From Flavobacterium album (GTDB lineage: Bacteria > Bacteroidota > Bacteroidia > Flavobacteriales > Flavobacteriaceae), in contig NZ_CP029186.1 of the NCBI RefSeq assembly GCF_003096035.1, positions 62,001-126,000 of the forward strand: a stretch of 64,000 nt of DNA, given 5' to 3'. Shown in pieces: positions 44,048 through 50,821 of the stretch. The first letter of the stretch is position 1; each line of letters opens with the position of its first letter. The notes below the pieces were generated by a model. The model ran no database searches. It had not been told where the DNA came from and saw nothing but the letters and a program-made list of their open reading frames with translations. The translations under genes were made by a program, and so were the position numbers.

Positions 44048-46525
44048 ATGAAAAAATACCTGATGCTTTTATTGTTGCTCGTTAGTACACCCACTTTTGC
44101 ACAGGTAAAAGGAAGGATCGTAAGCGCTACCGGCGAACCGGTTCCGTTTGCCAGCATCATCGTATCAGGCACCTACAATGGCACCTCATCCAACGAGGAC
44201 GGGTACTATACGCTGGCGCTATCAGCAAAAGGGAAATACACTATAATTTTCAGGTCCATTGGTTACAAAACAAGGGAAATAACAGTTGATATAGCCAAAT
44301 TCCCCCACACACTCGATGTAAAACTGCAGGATGAAAAATACCTGCTGGACGAGATTGTGATATCCAATAAGGACGACCGGGCCAAAATGATCATCAGTGA
44401 AGCCATAGCGCACCGTGAGGAAAATTCGGCAAAGACAGCAAAATTTGAAGCCGACTTTTATTCCCGTGGCACTTTTAAGGTAAAAGATTTACCGTCAAAA
44501 ATTTTGGGACAGGAAATAGGCGACCTCGGCGGGTCTGTAGATACTACGGGCAATGGGATACTGTACTTATCGGAAACTGTTTCGAGGGTAAAATATGAAA
44601 AGCCCGGCAGGATAAATGAAGTTGTAAAAGCATCGAAAGTCAGTGGCGACGATAACGGTTTTAGCTACAACAATGCCGCGGCAGCCGAGTTTGATTTTTA
44701 CGAAAATTTCATTCCGTTCGAGGTGAGCGTGGTTTCCCCCATTGCAGATAACGCTTTCAACTACTACGATTACAAGCTTGAGAATTGTTTTTACGATACC
44801 GATGAGCACCTCATCAGCAAGATAAAGGTTTCGCCAAAAGAAAAGAATGAAGCTGCGGTAAAAGGTTACATTTATATAGTGGAGGATACCTGGGAACTTT
44901 ATGCCACCGACTTCATGCTAAAAGGCAGCCAGATAGAACAGCCGTTGCTGGATTCCCTGAATATTAAGCAGAGTTTTGGGTATAATGCCAAAGAAAAGCT
45001 GTGGACCAAGAATGTACAGACGCTCGATTTTGATGCCGGGCTTTTTGGCGTGGGGCTTTCGGGCAGGTTTAGCTACGTGTACAGCAATTTTATTTTTAAC
45101 CCGGATTTCGACAAAAAAACATTTGGCCCCGAAGTGCAGTATGTAGAGGCCGATGCCAACAAGAAAGAGAATAAATACTGGAACAGCATACGCCCTATCC
45201 CGCTTACTCCCGAAGAGCGCAACGACTATATTAAAAAAGACAGGATACAGGAACTGCGGAAAACAAAGGCTTACATGGACAGTACCGACCATGAGCGCAA
45301 CCGATTTAAATGGCTGTCGCCTATACTGGGGTACACCTATCATAATTCCGAGGAAAACTGGGACATCCGCTATACAGGGATCGCGACAAGGCTGGCCTTT
45401 AATACCGTGCAGGCGTACTGGCTGGCACCGGGTTTCCATTTTACAAAATACCATCCTGATAAGAATACGTACACCACTTTTGGTACTGACCTGAATTATG
45501 GCTTTGCCGAGCAGCGTTTCCGGGCCACAGGGGTATTTGCACACAAGTTCAACAACTTTTCCAAGCGCATTGTAACCGTTACAGGGGGCAGCAGCATTGA
45601 GCAGTTCAATCCTGAGAAGCCCATCAATAAGATCGTGAACAGTATCAGCACGTTGTTCTTCAGAGACAATTATGCCAAATTCTATGACAATGCGTTCATC
45701 AAATTAGCCTATGAGGAAGAAGTGCTCAACGGCATACAGCTGAACGGGTCGGTTGAATATGCACGCAGGCACGCGCTGTACAACAATACGAACTTCTCGA
45801 CACTGAAGGACGTTTACCACCCTTACCTGTCCAACAATCCATTGCTTCCGTTTGACCAGGAAACCCCGGCATTCCTGAAGCACAACCTGATGAAGGCCTC
45901 TTTGCAGGCGCGCTTCAGCTTTGGGCAAAAATACCGCACCCGCCCGGACGGCAGGGAGGTAATCTCCAACCCGGATTACCCGAGGCTGTATTTAAAATAC
46001 GAAAAAGGTTTTGCATCGACCATTAAGGATTATAATTTCGATCATCTTTCCACCCGCATCACCTATACGATGGATGCAGGCAATAAGGGTGAAACCGGTA
46101 TGGCAGTCCGCGCCGGTAAATTCTTTAATTCGGATAACATCGCCTTTGTCGACTACAGGCATTTCAATGGCAATCAGACGCACATCGGGAAATCGGAGCG
46201 TTACCTCAACGTATTCAACTTCCTGCCCTATTACACCCACAGCACCAACGACCAGTATTTCGAAGGGCATCTGGAACACAACTTCAAAGGTTTCATTACC
46301 AATAAGCTGCCGCTGATCAGTGAGCTGAATTACCACCTTGTTGTTGGCGCGCATGTGCTATCCACGCCGGAACATAATCCGTATATGGAATTTACCGCCG
46401 GGTTCGACAACCTTGGCTGGGGGAAATTCCGTTTCCTGAGGATCGATTACATAAGGTCGTATGAAAGCGGTTTTATTAGTGATGGTGTGATCTTCGGGCT
46501 GACGTTTTTGGATATACTGGAGTAG
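44048..46525 (+). CDS. DUF5686 protein with carboxypeptidase-like regulatory domain, copy 1
   Basis: 825 residues. Signal peptide (1-18), a carboxypeptidase D-like regulatory (beta-sandwich) domain (about 20-95, VKGRIVSATGEPVPFASI), a linker, then the DUF5686 region to the C-terminus. The C-terminal half has the strand periodicity of an outer-membrane barrel and ends FGLTFLDILE. Family function unknown. The same length and domain order as the gene at 53456. Confidence 0.92.
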   Translation: MKKYLMLLLLLVSTPTFAQVKGRIVSATGEPVPFASIIVSGTYNGTSSNEDGYYTLALSAKGKYTIIFRSIGYKTREITVDIAKFPHTLDVKLQDEKYLLDEIVISNKDDRAKMIISEAIAHREENSAKTAKFEADFYSRGTFKVKDLPSKILGQEIGDLGGSVDTTGNGILYLSETVSRVKYEKPGRINEVVKASKVSGDDNGFSYNNAAAAEFDFYENFIPFEVSVVSPIADNAFNYYDYKLENCFYDTDEHLISKIKVSPKEKNEAAVKGYIYIVEDTWELYATDFMLKGSQIEQPLLDSLNIKQSFGYNAKEKLWTKNVQTLDFDAGLFGVGLSGRFSYVYSNFIFNPDFDKKTFGPEVQYVEADANKKENKYWNSIRPIPLTPEERNDYIKKDRIQELRKTKAYMDSTDHERNRFKWLSPILGYTYHNSEENWDIRYTGIATRLAFNTVQAYWLAPGFHFTKYHPDKNTYTTFGTDLNYGFAEQRFRATGVFAHKFNNFSKRIVTVTGGSSIEQFNPEKPINKIVNSISTLFFRDNYAKFYDNAFIKLAYEEEVLNGIQLNGSVEYARRHALYNNTNFSTLKDVYHPYLSNNPLLPFDQETPAFLKHNLMKASLQARFSFGQKYRTRPDGREVISNPDYPRLYLKYEKGFASTIKDYNFDHLSTRITYTMDAGNKGETGMAVRAGKFFNSDNIAFVDYRHFNGNQTHIGKSERYLNVFNFLPYYTHSTNDQYFEGHLEHNFKGFITNKLPLISELNYHLVVGAHVLSTPEHNPYMEFTAGFDNLGWGKFRFLRIDYIRSYESGFISDGVIFGLTFLDILE

Positions 46526-46561
46526 TTTAGTTTTCAGTCTCAGTCTCAGTCTCAGTTTTCA

Positions 46562-46606
46562 GGCCTCACCCCCGGCCCCTCTCCAAAGGAGAGGGGAGCA
46601 GCTACA
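46562..46606. repeat. Intergenic palindrome, CCCCTCTCC-AAA-GGAGAGGGG
   Basis: Perfect nine-base arms around AAA, flanked by CCCCCGGC; related to the elements at 62148-62263 and in rluF. It follows three copies of CAGTCT (46536-46553). Confidence 0.75.
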
Positions 46607-46629
46607 CTCATGGTGAATACTACGCAAAA

Positions 46630-46663
46630 AGACCTGACAGGTTTTTGAAAACCTGTCAGGTCT
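46630..46663. repeat. Perfect 16-bp palindrome, AGACCTGACAGG family
   Basis: Arms AGACCTGACAGGTTTT and AAAACCTGTCAGGTCT around two bases, eleven bases past the rtcB stop. May also act as its terminator. Confidence 0.8.
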
Positions 46664-46673
46664 AAGATAAAAT

Positions 46674-48098
46674 TTAATCCTCCCTGCTTCCGTCGTCGGC
46701 CATTCGTACCAGTTTGGGTGTGAATTTAGCGACAACATCTACAAGTCCGGTCTGGGCAGCCATCACCATATCGATATCCTTATAGGCCATTGGGGCTTCG
46801 TCCCTTCCGGCACCGATCAGGTTTACACCGTGGTCTTTCAGCACCTGCTTCATATCGGCTTTGGTAATGTTCTTTATGGCCTGTGTCCGGCTCATCTGCC
46901 TTCCCGCACCGTGCGATGCCGAGTTGATGGCAGCTTCCTCGCCTTTACCCCTCACGAGGAATCCCGGCGCCGTCATGCTGCCCGGTATGATACCCATTAC
47001 ACCTTTTCCGGCAGGGGTAGCGCCTTTTCTATGCACGATAACTTCTTCACCTTCGTGCATTTCTTTCCAGGCAAAGTTATGGTGGTTCTCCACTTTCGCC
47101 AGTACCTGTGCGCCAATAGCCTTCGCCATCTTATCATGGATCACCTCGTGGCATGCCGAAGCATAATCGCCGGCAAGGTTCATGGCTATCCAGTACTCCT
47201 GTCCTTCCTGTGTATCTAGGCCCAGATAGGCAAGGTTGGCGGCTTCTTTAGGCAATTTGCAAAGGTCTTTTGCCAGCCTGGTGTAATGCCCCGCTACCGT
47301 AGCACCGAATCCCCTCGAACCCGAGTGGGTCAGTAATGCCACATACCGTCCTTTATCAATATTAAGTGCTTCATCCCTTTCTTCAAATTCGATGATACCA
47401 AACTCCACAAAGTGGTTACCTCCACCGGATGTTCCCAACTGCGACCATGCTTTATCCTGAAGGTTCTTGATGAATTTCGTCATCCCGAATTCTGCCCGGT
47501 CTATTACATCGTGGCTGGCTTTATACTGGCCGTGGTAACCGTGGCCTGCACCAAATTTAGTATGCGCGATAAGCTCCCTTTTGTATTTCGACTCGTTTAG
47601 CATATAATCTTCCGCAGGGATATCATATACCGAAAGCGCCATCCTGCACCCTATATCCACGCCTACACCGTATGGTATAATGGCATTCCTTGTGGCTAGC
47701 ACCCCGCCTATCGGCAACCCGTAACCCTGGTGTGCATCGGGCATCAGCGCCCCGGCAACCGTTACCGGAAGTCTCATCGCAATATTCATCTGATCCAAAG
47801 CGCCCTTCTCTATATTTTTCTCACCGTAAACGGCATATTCCTTTGCGTTTTCTATCAGGGGTATAATATCTTCTTTTGGTATATTGGCTTCTTCTATCAT
47901 GGCAGTTGCCAGGGGTTCCAGCACCTCATCATCCAGGAAGCTTTCAGGATAGCCTTTCACTTTTTTGAAAAGCGCTACTACATCTTCTTTCGGCTGGCCG
48001 CTGTAAGCCGTATTGGCAAGCTTCAGCGCAAGGCCTAAGATTGGCGTTTCTGTATATCCTGCCGATAATAAATCGGTTCCTGTTATCTGTGTTTCCAT
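46674..48098 (-). CDS. rtcB: RNA ligase RtcB
   Basis: 474 residues. RtcB joins 2',3'-cyclic phosphate and 5'-OH RNA ends through a GTP- and Mn-dependent guanylyl-histidine intermediate. Seen: PDAHQGYGLPIGGV (about 122-135), GVDIGCRM with the metal Cys (about 145-152), GAGHGYHG, TSGGGNHFVEF (about 228-238), HSGSRGFGA, NHHNFAWKE, and ASHGAGRQMSR with the guanylylated His (about 400). It is the last gene after the Ro protein and the Y-RNA array on the same strand. This ties it to RNA repair rather than tRNA splicing, since bacteria lack such introns. No archease gene nearby. Confidence 0.95.
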   Translation of the reverse strand: METQITGTDLLSAGYTETPILGLALKLANTAYSGQPKEDVVALFKKVKGYPESFLDDEVLEPLATAMIEEANIPKEDIIPLIENAKEYAVYGEKNIEKGALDQMNIAMRLPVTVAGALMPDAHQGYGLPIGGVLATRNAIIPYGVGVDIGCRMALSVYDIPAEDYMLNESKYKRELIAHTKFGAGHGYHGQYKASHDVIDRAEFGMTKFIKNLQDKAWSQLGTSGGGNHFVEFGIIEFEERDEALNIDKGRYVALLTHSGSRGFGATVAGHYTRLAKDLCKLPKEAANLAYLGLDTQEGQEYWIAMNLAGDYASACHEVIHDKMAKAIGAQVLAKVENHHNFAWKEMHEGEEVIVHRKGATPAGKGVMGIIPGSMTAPGFLVRGKGEEAAINSASHGAGRQMSRTQAIKNITKADMKQVLKDHGVNLIGAGRDEAPMAYKDIDMVMAAQTGLVDVVAKFTPKLVRMADDGSRED

Positions 48099-48162
48099 AA
48101 CGAATGGTTTGTATTTTAAAGTTAGTGTGTTTTTATAATTTTTTGGTTAATGATAAAATAAA

Positions 48163-48230
48163 AAGAGGCAATGGGCTGCAGGTGTTTTGATTTCTTTGGA
48201 CGAAGTAACACGTTGCATAACGGCACTCTT
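48163..48230 (-). ncRNA. Y-RNA-like unit F (minimal)
   Basis: Outer stem AAGAG/CTCTT, TGCCGTT bulge strand (48219-48225), inner stem TGCA..GTG/CAC.TGCA, then GTTACTTCG (48201-48209) in a loop. No tRNA-like parts. The 3' internal-loop strand GCCCATTGC resembles that of unit E. A T-rich tract follows. Confidence 0.7.
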
Positions 48231-48232
48231 AT

Positions 48233-48327
48233 ATAAGGGCAATGGCATGCCGGCGCTTTATTACTTTCGGGAATCGAACCCGACGAAACAACCGGACGAA
48301 GTAACGCAGGCAAATACGGCACCTTAT
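48233..48327 (-). ncRNA. Y-RNA-like unit E (T-arm only)
   Basis: Outer stem ATAAGG/CCTTAT, TGCCGTA (48315-48321), inner stem TGCC.GCG/CGC.GGCA with one mismatch, GTTACTTCG (48297-48305), and a perfect T-arm TCGGG-TTCGATT-CCCGA (48267-48283). TTACTT can also pair with AAGTAA just after the T-arm. No acceptor or D-arm. Confidence 0.72.
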
Positions 48328-48332
48328 GTTTA

Positions 48333-48465
48333 ACAGGAGCAAAATGCGGCGTGGGTAACGGGGCGTGTCTGGCCGGAGTCGAACCGGATAGCCTTGCCGC
48401 ACAAAACGGCTTCGCTATTCCTCCCCTGGGTTGAGACGAAGTAACCCGCACCTACGGCATCCTGT
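48333..48465 (-). ncRNA. Y-RNA-like unit D (T-arm plus long hairpin)
   Basis: Outer stem ACAGGA/TCCTGT, TGCCGTA (48453-48459), inner stem TGCGG/CCGCA, GTTACTTCG (48437-48445). The inside holds a long hairpin (GGAATAGC/GCTATCC with inner GCCG/CGGC, like the variable arm of class II tRNAs) followed by a T-arm CCGG-TTCGACT-CCGG (48373-48387). Confidence 0.75.
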
Positions 48466-48471
48466 ATACTC

Positions 48472-48582
48472 TGGCAAGGTGAAAAGCGGAAGGGTTTGCT
48501 TTGCCGCACTTTCCTGAGGCACGACGGGACTCGAACCCGTAGTAACCAATTTCGAAGTAACCCTGTCCTACGACACTTGCCA
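48472..48582 (-). ncRNA. Y-RNA-like unit C (T-arm, D-arm lost)
   Basis: Outer stem TGGCAAG/CTTGCCA (seven pairs), variant bulge strand TGTCGTA (48569-48575), inner stem GGGTT/AACCC, GTTACTTCG (48553-48561), canonical T-arm ACGGG-TTCGAGT-CCCGT (48524-48540), short acceptor-like TGCC/GGCA hairpin. No D-arm. Confidence 0.75.
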
Positions 48583-48603
48583 TTTTTCAATTCTTTTTAA
48601 TAA

Positions 48604-48630
48604 GCTCCCGCACCGCCTGGCAACGGGAGC
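48604..48630 (-). repeat. Spacer hairpin H3, before unit C
   Basis: GCTCCCG / CGGGAGC arms, 21 bases upstream of unit C in the transcript. Confidence 0.75.
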
Positions 48631-48655
48631 GCTTCTGTATTTTAAAAACAGGGCG

Positions 48656-48785
48656 ACAGGCGAAAAGGGACTATCCTTGCTCTAACCAACTGAGCTACTC
48701 ACCGGAACCTTTGTCCCGGCAAGACGGGACTCGAACCCGTGTCCAAGGCGCCTGAAACGAAGTACCCCTTATCTACGGCACCTGT
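48656..48785 (-). ncRNA. Y-RNA unit B with circularly permuted tRNA mimic
   Basis: Order 5' to 3': outer strand ACAGG, TGCCGTA (48774-48780), inner strand AAGGGG, TACTTCG, T-arm ACGGG-TTCGAGT-CCCGT (48724-48740), acceptor 3' strand CTTGCCGG, ten-base closing loop, acceptor 5' strand CCGGTGAG, D-arm GTAGCTCAGTTGGTTAGAGC (48680-48699), inner strand CCCTT, outer strand CCTGT. The acceptor pairs over eight positions (two G-U). T-loop follows TTCRANN. The stem that binds Ro replaces the anticodon arm. This matches the known tRNA mimicry of YrlA-type bacterial Y RNAs. Confidence 0.85.
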
Positions 48786-48803
48786 ATAATTTTTCCTAAT
48801 GAG

Positions 48804-48831
48804 CTCCCGCAGGGCGCGTGGACTGCGGGAG
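48804..48831 (-). repeat. Spacer hairpin H2, before unit B
   Basis: Perfect nine-pair stem CTCCCGCAG / CTGCGGGAG with a loop containing CCACGCG, 18 bases upstream of unit B. Confidence 0.8.
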
Positions 48832-48863
48832 GAACCCATTGTTTATGCTTTCAGGGCTAATGA

Positions 48864-48971
48864 CAGGAAAAGGCATTTGCTCTACCAACTCAGCTACATT
48901 GCAATTGCCACTGCAACGATGGGACTCGAACCCACGACACAATTCGAAGTAACCCTCTCCTACGGCACCTG
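48864..48971 (-). ncRNA. Y-RNA unit A with circularly permuted tRNA mimic
   Basis: First unit after the Ro gene. Outer CAGG/CCTG, TGCCGTA (48961-48967), GTTACTTCG (48945-48953), T-arm GTGGG-TTCGAGT-CCCAT (48919-48935), acceptor 3' strand CGTTGCA, eight-base loop, acceptor 5' strand TGCAATG (seven pairs, one G-U), D-arm TAGCTGAGTTGGTAGAGCA (48878-48896). The inner stem is less clear than in B (CCTTTTCC can pair with GGAGAGGG). The order T-arm, acceptor, D-arm is reversed relative to a real tRNA and there is no anticodon arm. Confidence 0.83.
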
Positions 48972-48985
48972 ATGTTTTTTATGTT

Positions 48986-49013
48986 CTCCCACAGGACGCG
49001 TGTGCTGCGGGAG
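48986..49013 (-). repeat. Spacer hairpin H1, between the Ro gene and unit A
   Basis: CTCCCGCAG / CTGTGGGAG stem (one G-U) with loop CACACGCGTC. It begins six bases past the Ro stop codon. No T-run follows, so it is not a standard terminator. Confidence 0.8.
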
Positions 49014-49019
49014 GATTTA

Positions 49020-50537
49020 TTACAACTCAATATCTTTAATGGCGTCAAGCGCATTGCCTGCATTTTCAAGCGAATAAAGGAGGTCGAATATCTTGTCGCT
49101 CCAGCCCGCTATCAGGTATACATCGTTCCTGCTGATGTCCAGCGGCGTATTGCCATGGCCTGCAAGGTCGAAAAGGTACAGTTTTGCATTGGGCGCCATT
49201 TCTTTATAACGCTTCCATGAATTTTGCACGCTGTTGCCAAATAATCCGCTGTCGTACATCTGCACATCGGTAAAAAGCATGACTTTATCCACTTTCTTCC
49301 TTTGGGCGATCAGGTCTTCAATAACAAGGTAGCCGTTGGTAGCATAACCTACCTCACCTTCCCTCCTGTAGTACTCCATTACGTTGGAAAGCACATTTCG
49401 CGAAGGCATGTTGATGGCTTTCCACCTGTCGCCAAACATACCTGTGGTGACATTCCTGCATTGCGACTGAAGGAGCATACCCAGCATAAGGCCGATGTCG
49501 TACAGCTTCACGCTGCTTCTCGTCGAAACCGGCACCTGCATGGAGCCCGACACGTCACACGCTATCACTACCGAAGTATCGTAACCAAAGCCCTTAATGT
49601 TCTTTGCGCTTTGCATTACCGCATCTTCCAATGCGCCAAGAATTGCCGACGTGTAGCCGGAACGTAAATCTTTAAGTTCCCTGTAGGCCGAAAGGAAACG
49701 GAACGGCAATTGCTTAGAGCCTGCCACAGCCTTTTCATTCGACAGGTACTCGCACACCATCTGTATGCAATAGCCCGGAACGTCTGCTTCAAGTATACTC
49801 CTCAGGTTACGCATCAAGGCCATATAACCTATTTTTTTACTTGCTATAAGCTCGGCCCATTTAGCGGCAACCGCCTGTTTCTTTTCGGCAGCGGTTGCAA
49901 ATTTCTGCCTGCCAAGTGCAGAAAGCTCGGTTTCCCACGTGTAGGGCGTTGCCAGTTTATCAGCGGCTATCTTATTGAAAAGCTCCTGCTGGGCTTCGTC
50001 TTTCGCTTTTGGGTGCACCAGGAAGAGCGCATCACGCAGCTTCACATCGGTATCCCTGTTGTATTTTGCAAACTGGTATTCGTCGAATTTATTGAACGAT
50101 GCCACAAGGCCTTTTTGCACCTGTTTGGACAGCCTGTTCAGTTTTTTGGTACCGGTACGTGCATTGGCCGCCTGGTAGTAGGCCAATAGCTCGGTGATCT
50201 CATCGGCACGCTGTATAACATTACTTATGGCTCTGCTCACCACGGTATTGCCCGACACGCTTTTGGCAAGCTCTACCGAAAGTACCAATGGCACCGACCT
50301 TAAGTTCATCTGCGCCCTTGCATATACCGCAAGCCTCGCCACAAATTCAGGGTCACATTGTGCTATGAGCGCCGTGATGCGTTTCAGCCTCTGGTTGCTC
50401 TGTTCGTAAGCCGTATCATTCAGCCCTGTAGTTACTACAGCGGTGTACAATTCCATCTCAGGGGTCAGCCTGTACGCCTTTGCACCTTCATGGTTTACCG
50501 TTACGTTGTTCTGCCTGTTTAAAAAATTGAATTTCAT
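49020..50537 (-). CDS. rsr: Ro60/Rsr ortholog, TROVE domain protein
   Basis: 505 residues. N-terminal TROVE module of HEAT-like helices (about 20-310), then a von Willebrand A domain (about 318-505) with a complete MIDAS start DVSGSM (about 327-332), TNGYLVIEDL and FTDVQMYDSG. Ro proteins form a ring that binds misfolded RNA ends inside and a Y RNA on the outer surface, and act in RNA quality control with exonucleases or RtcB. The gene directly precedes six Y-RNA-like units and rtcB, and is divergent from a WYL regulator. Confidence 0.94.
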   Translation of the reverse strand: MKFNFLNRQNNVTVNHEGAKAYRLTPEMELYTAVVTTGLNDTAYEQSNQRLKRITALIAQCDPEFVARLAVYARAQMNLRSVPLVLSVELAKSVSGNTVVSRAISNVIQRADEITELLAYYQAANARTGTKKLNRLSKQVQKGLVASFNKFDEYQFAKYNRDTDVKLRDALFLVHPKAKDEAQQELFNKIAADKLATPYTWETELSALGRQKFATAAEKKQAVAAKWAELIASKKIGYMALMRNLRSILEADVPGYCIQMVCEYLSNEKAVAGSKQLPFRFLSAYRELKDLRSGYTSAILGALEDAVMQSAKNIKGFGYDTSVVIACDVSGSMQVPVSTRSSVKLYDIGLMLGMLLQSQCRNVTTGMFGDRWKAINMPSRNVLSNVMEYYRREGEVGYATNGYLVIEDLIAQRKKVDKVMLFTDVQMYDSGLFGNSVQNSWKRYKEMAPNAKLYLFDLAGHGNTPLDISRNDVYLIAGWSDKIFDLLYSLENAGNALDAIKDIEL

Positions 50538-50627
50538 GATTACGGATTTAATATTATACTTTTGTTTTTCTTTTCTGCCGGATGCTGTTGTTGTCTCATC
50601 CTGACATTACAAAGATGCGCGTGCCTG

Positions 50628-50756
50628 TGCGCAGTGAAAATGCGCAGTAAAAATAAAATTGAAAATATTTTATTTACTACTGATATTCAATACTTTAAAT
50701 CTATAATAATTACAATTTTTCCGAATAAAAATTTTACTACGCAACTACATTGCGCA
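50628..50756. promoter_or_regulatory. Putative operator repeats between the Ro and WYL genes
   Basis: TGCGCAGTGAAAA (50628-50640) is directly followed by TGCGCAGTAAAAA (50641-50653). An inverted near copy TTTTACTACGCA lies at 50732-50743 and a third TGCGCA at 50751-50756. These sit in the 284-bp divergent promoter region and are the best candidates for WYL-regulator sites. Confidence 0.55.
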
Positions 50757-50783
50757 CCAAATTCATTTTTTAAGCTATATTTG
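50750..50783 (+). promoter_or_regulatory. Promoter of the WYL regulator
   Basis: TTG at 50750-50752, spacer 23, -7 box TATATTTG at 50776-50783; ATG 38 bases on. The -33 element lies within the TGCGCA repeat zone, which would permit autoregulation. Confidence 0.55.
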
Positions 50784-50821
50784 GCAGGCACATTTGCTTT
50801 AAAAACACCAAACCCGCCCCT

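Larger units (their letters stand above)
48099..49019 (-). other. Y-RNA array between the Ro gene and rtcB
   Basis: 921 bases with no credible protein gene. It holds six repeated RNA units (A-F, in transcription order from 48971 down to 48163) and three extra hairpins. No T-run terminator lies between the Ro stop and unit F; the first T-rich tract (TTTTTATTTT) follows unit F. The layout is Ro gene, RNAs, rtcB on one strand. Confidence 0.85.

Noticed and set aside
48122..48590. Minus-strand open frames of 86-109 codons in the Y-RNA array
   Set aside because: They run through conserved RNA stems, have biased Arg/Pro/Ser composition from the repeat, and match no domain pattern.
48661..48960. 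Ordinary tRNA genes suggested by D-arm and T-arm sequences
   Set aside because: The T-arm precedes the D-arm on the transcribed strand, no anticodon arm exists and the acceptor strands are joined by a short loop. They are tRNA mimics within larger RNA units.
48163..48971. CRISPR-like array because of repeated motifs at intervals
   Set aside because: Repeats are short bulge motifs in different stems, spacing varies from 68 to 200 bases, and no cas genes are present.
50538..50821. Sigma-54 promoter upstream of the Ro gene, as in RtcR-controlled loci
   Set aside because: No GG-N10-GC type -24/-12 element was seen, and the neighbour is a WYL regulator, not an RtcR enhancer-binding protein.
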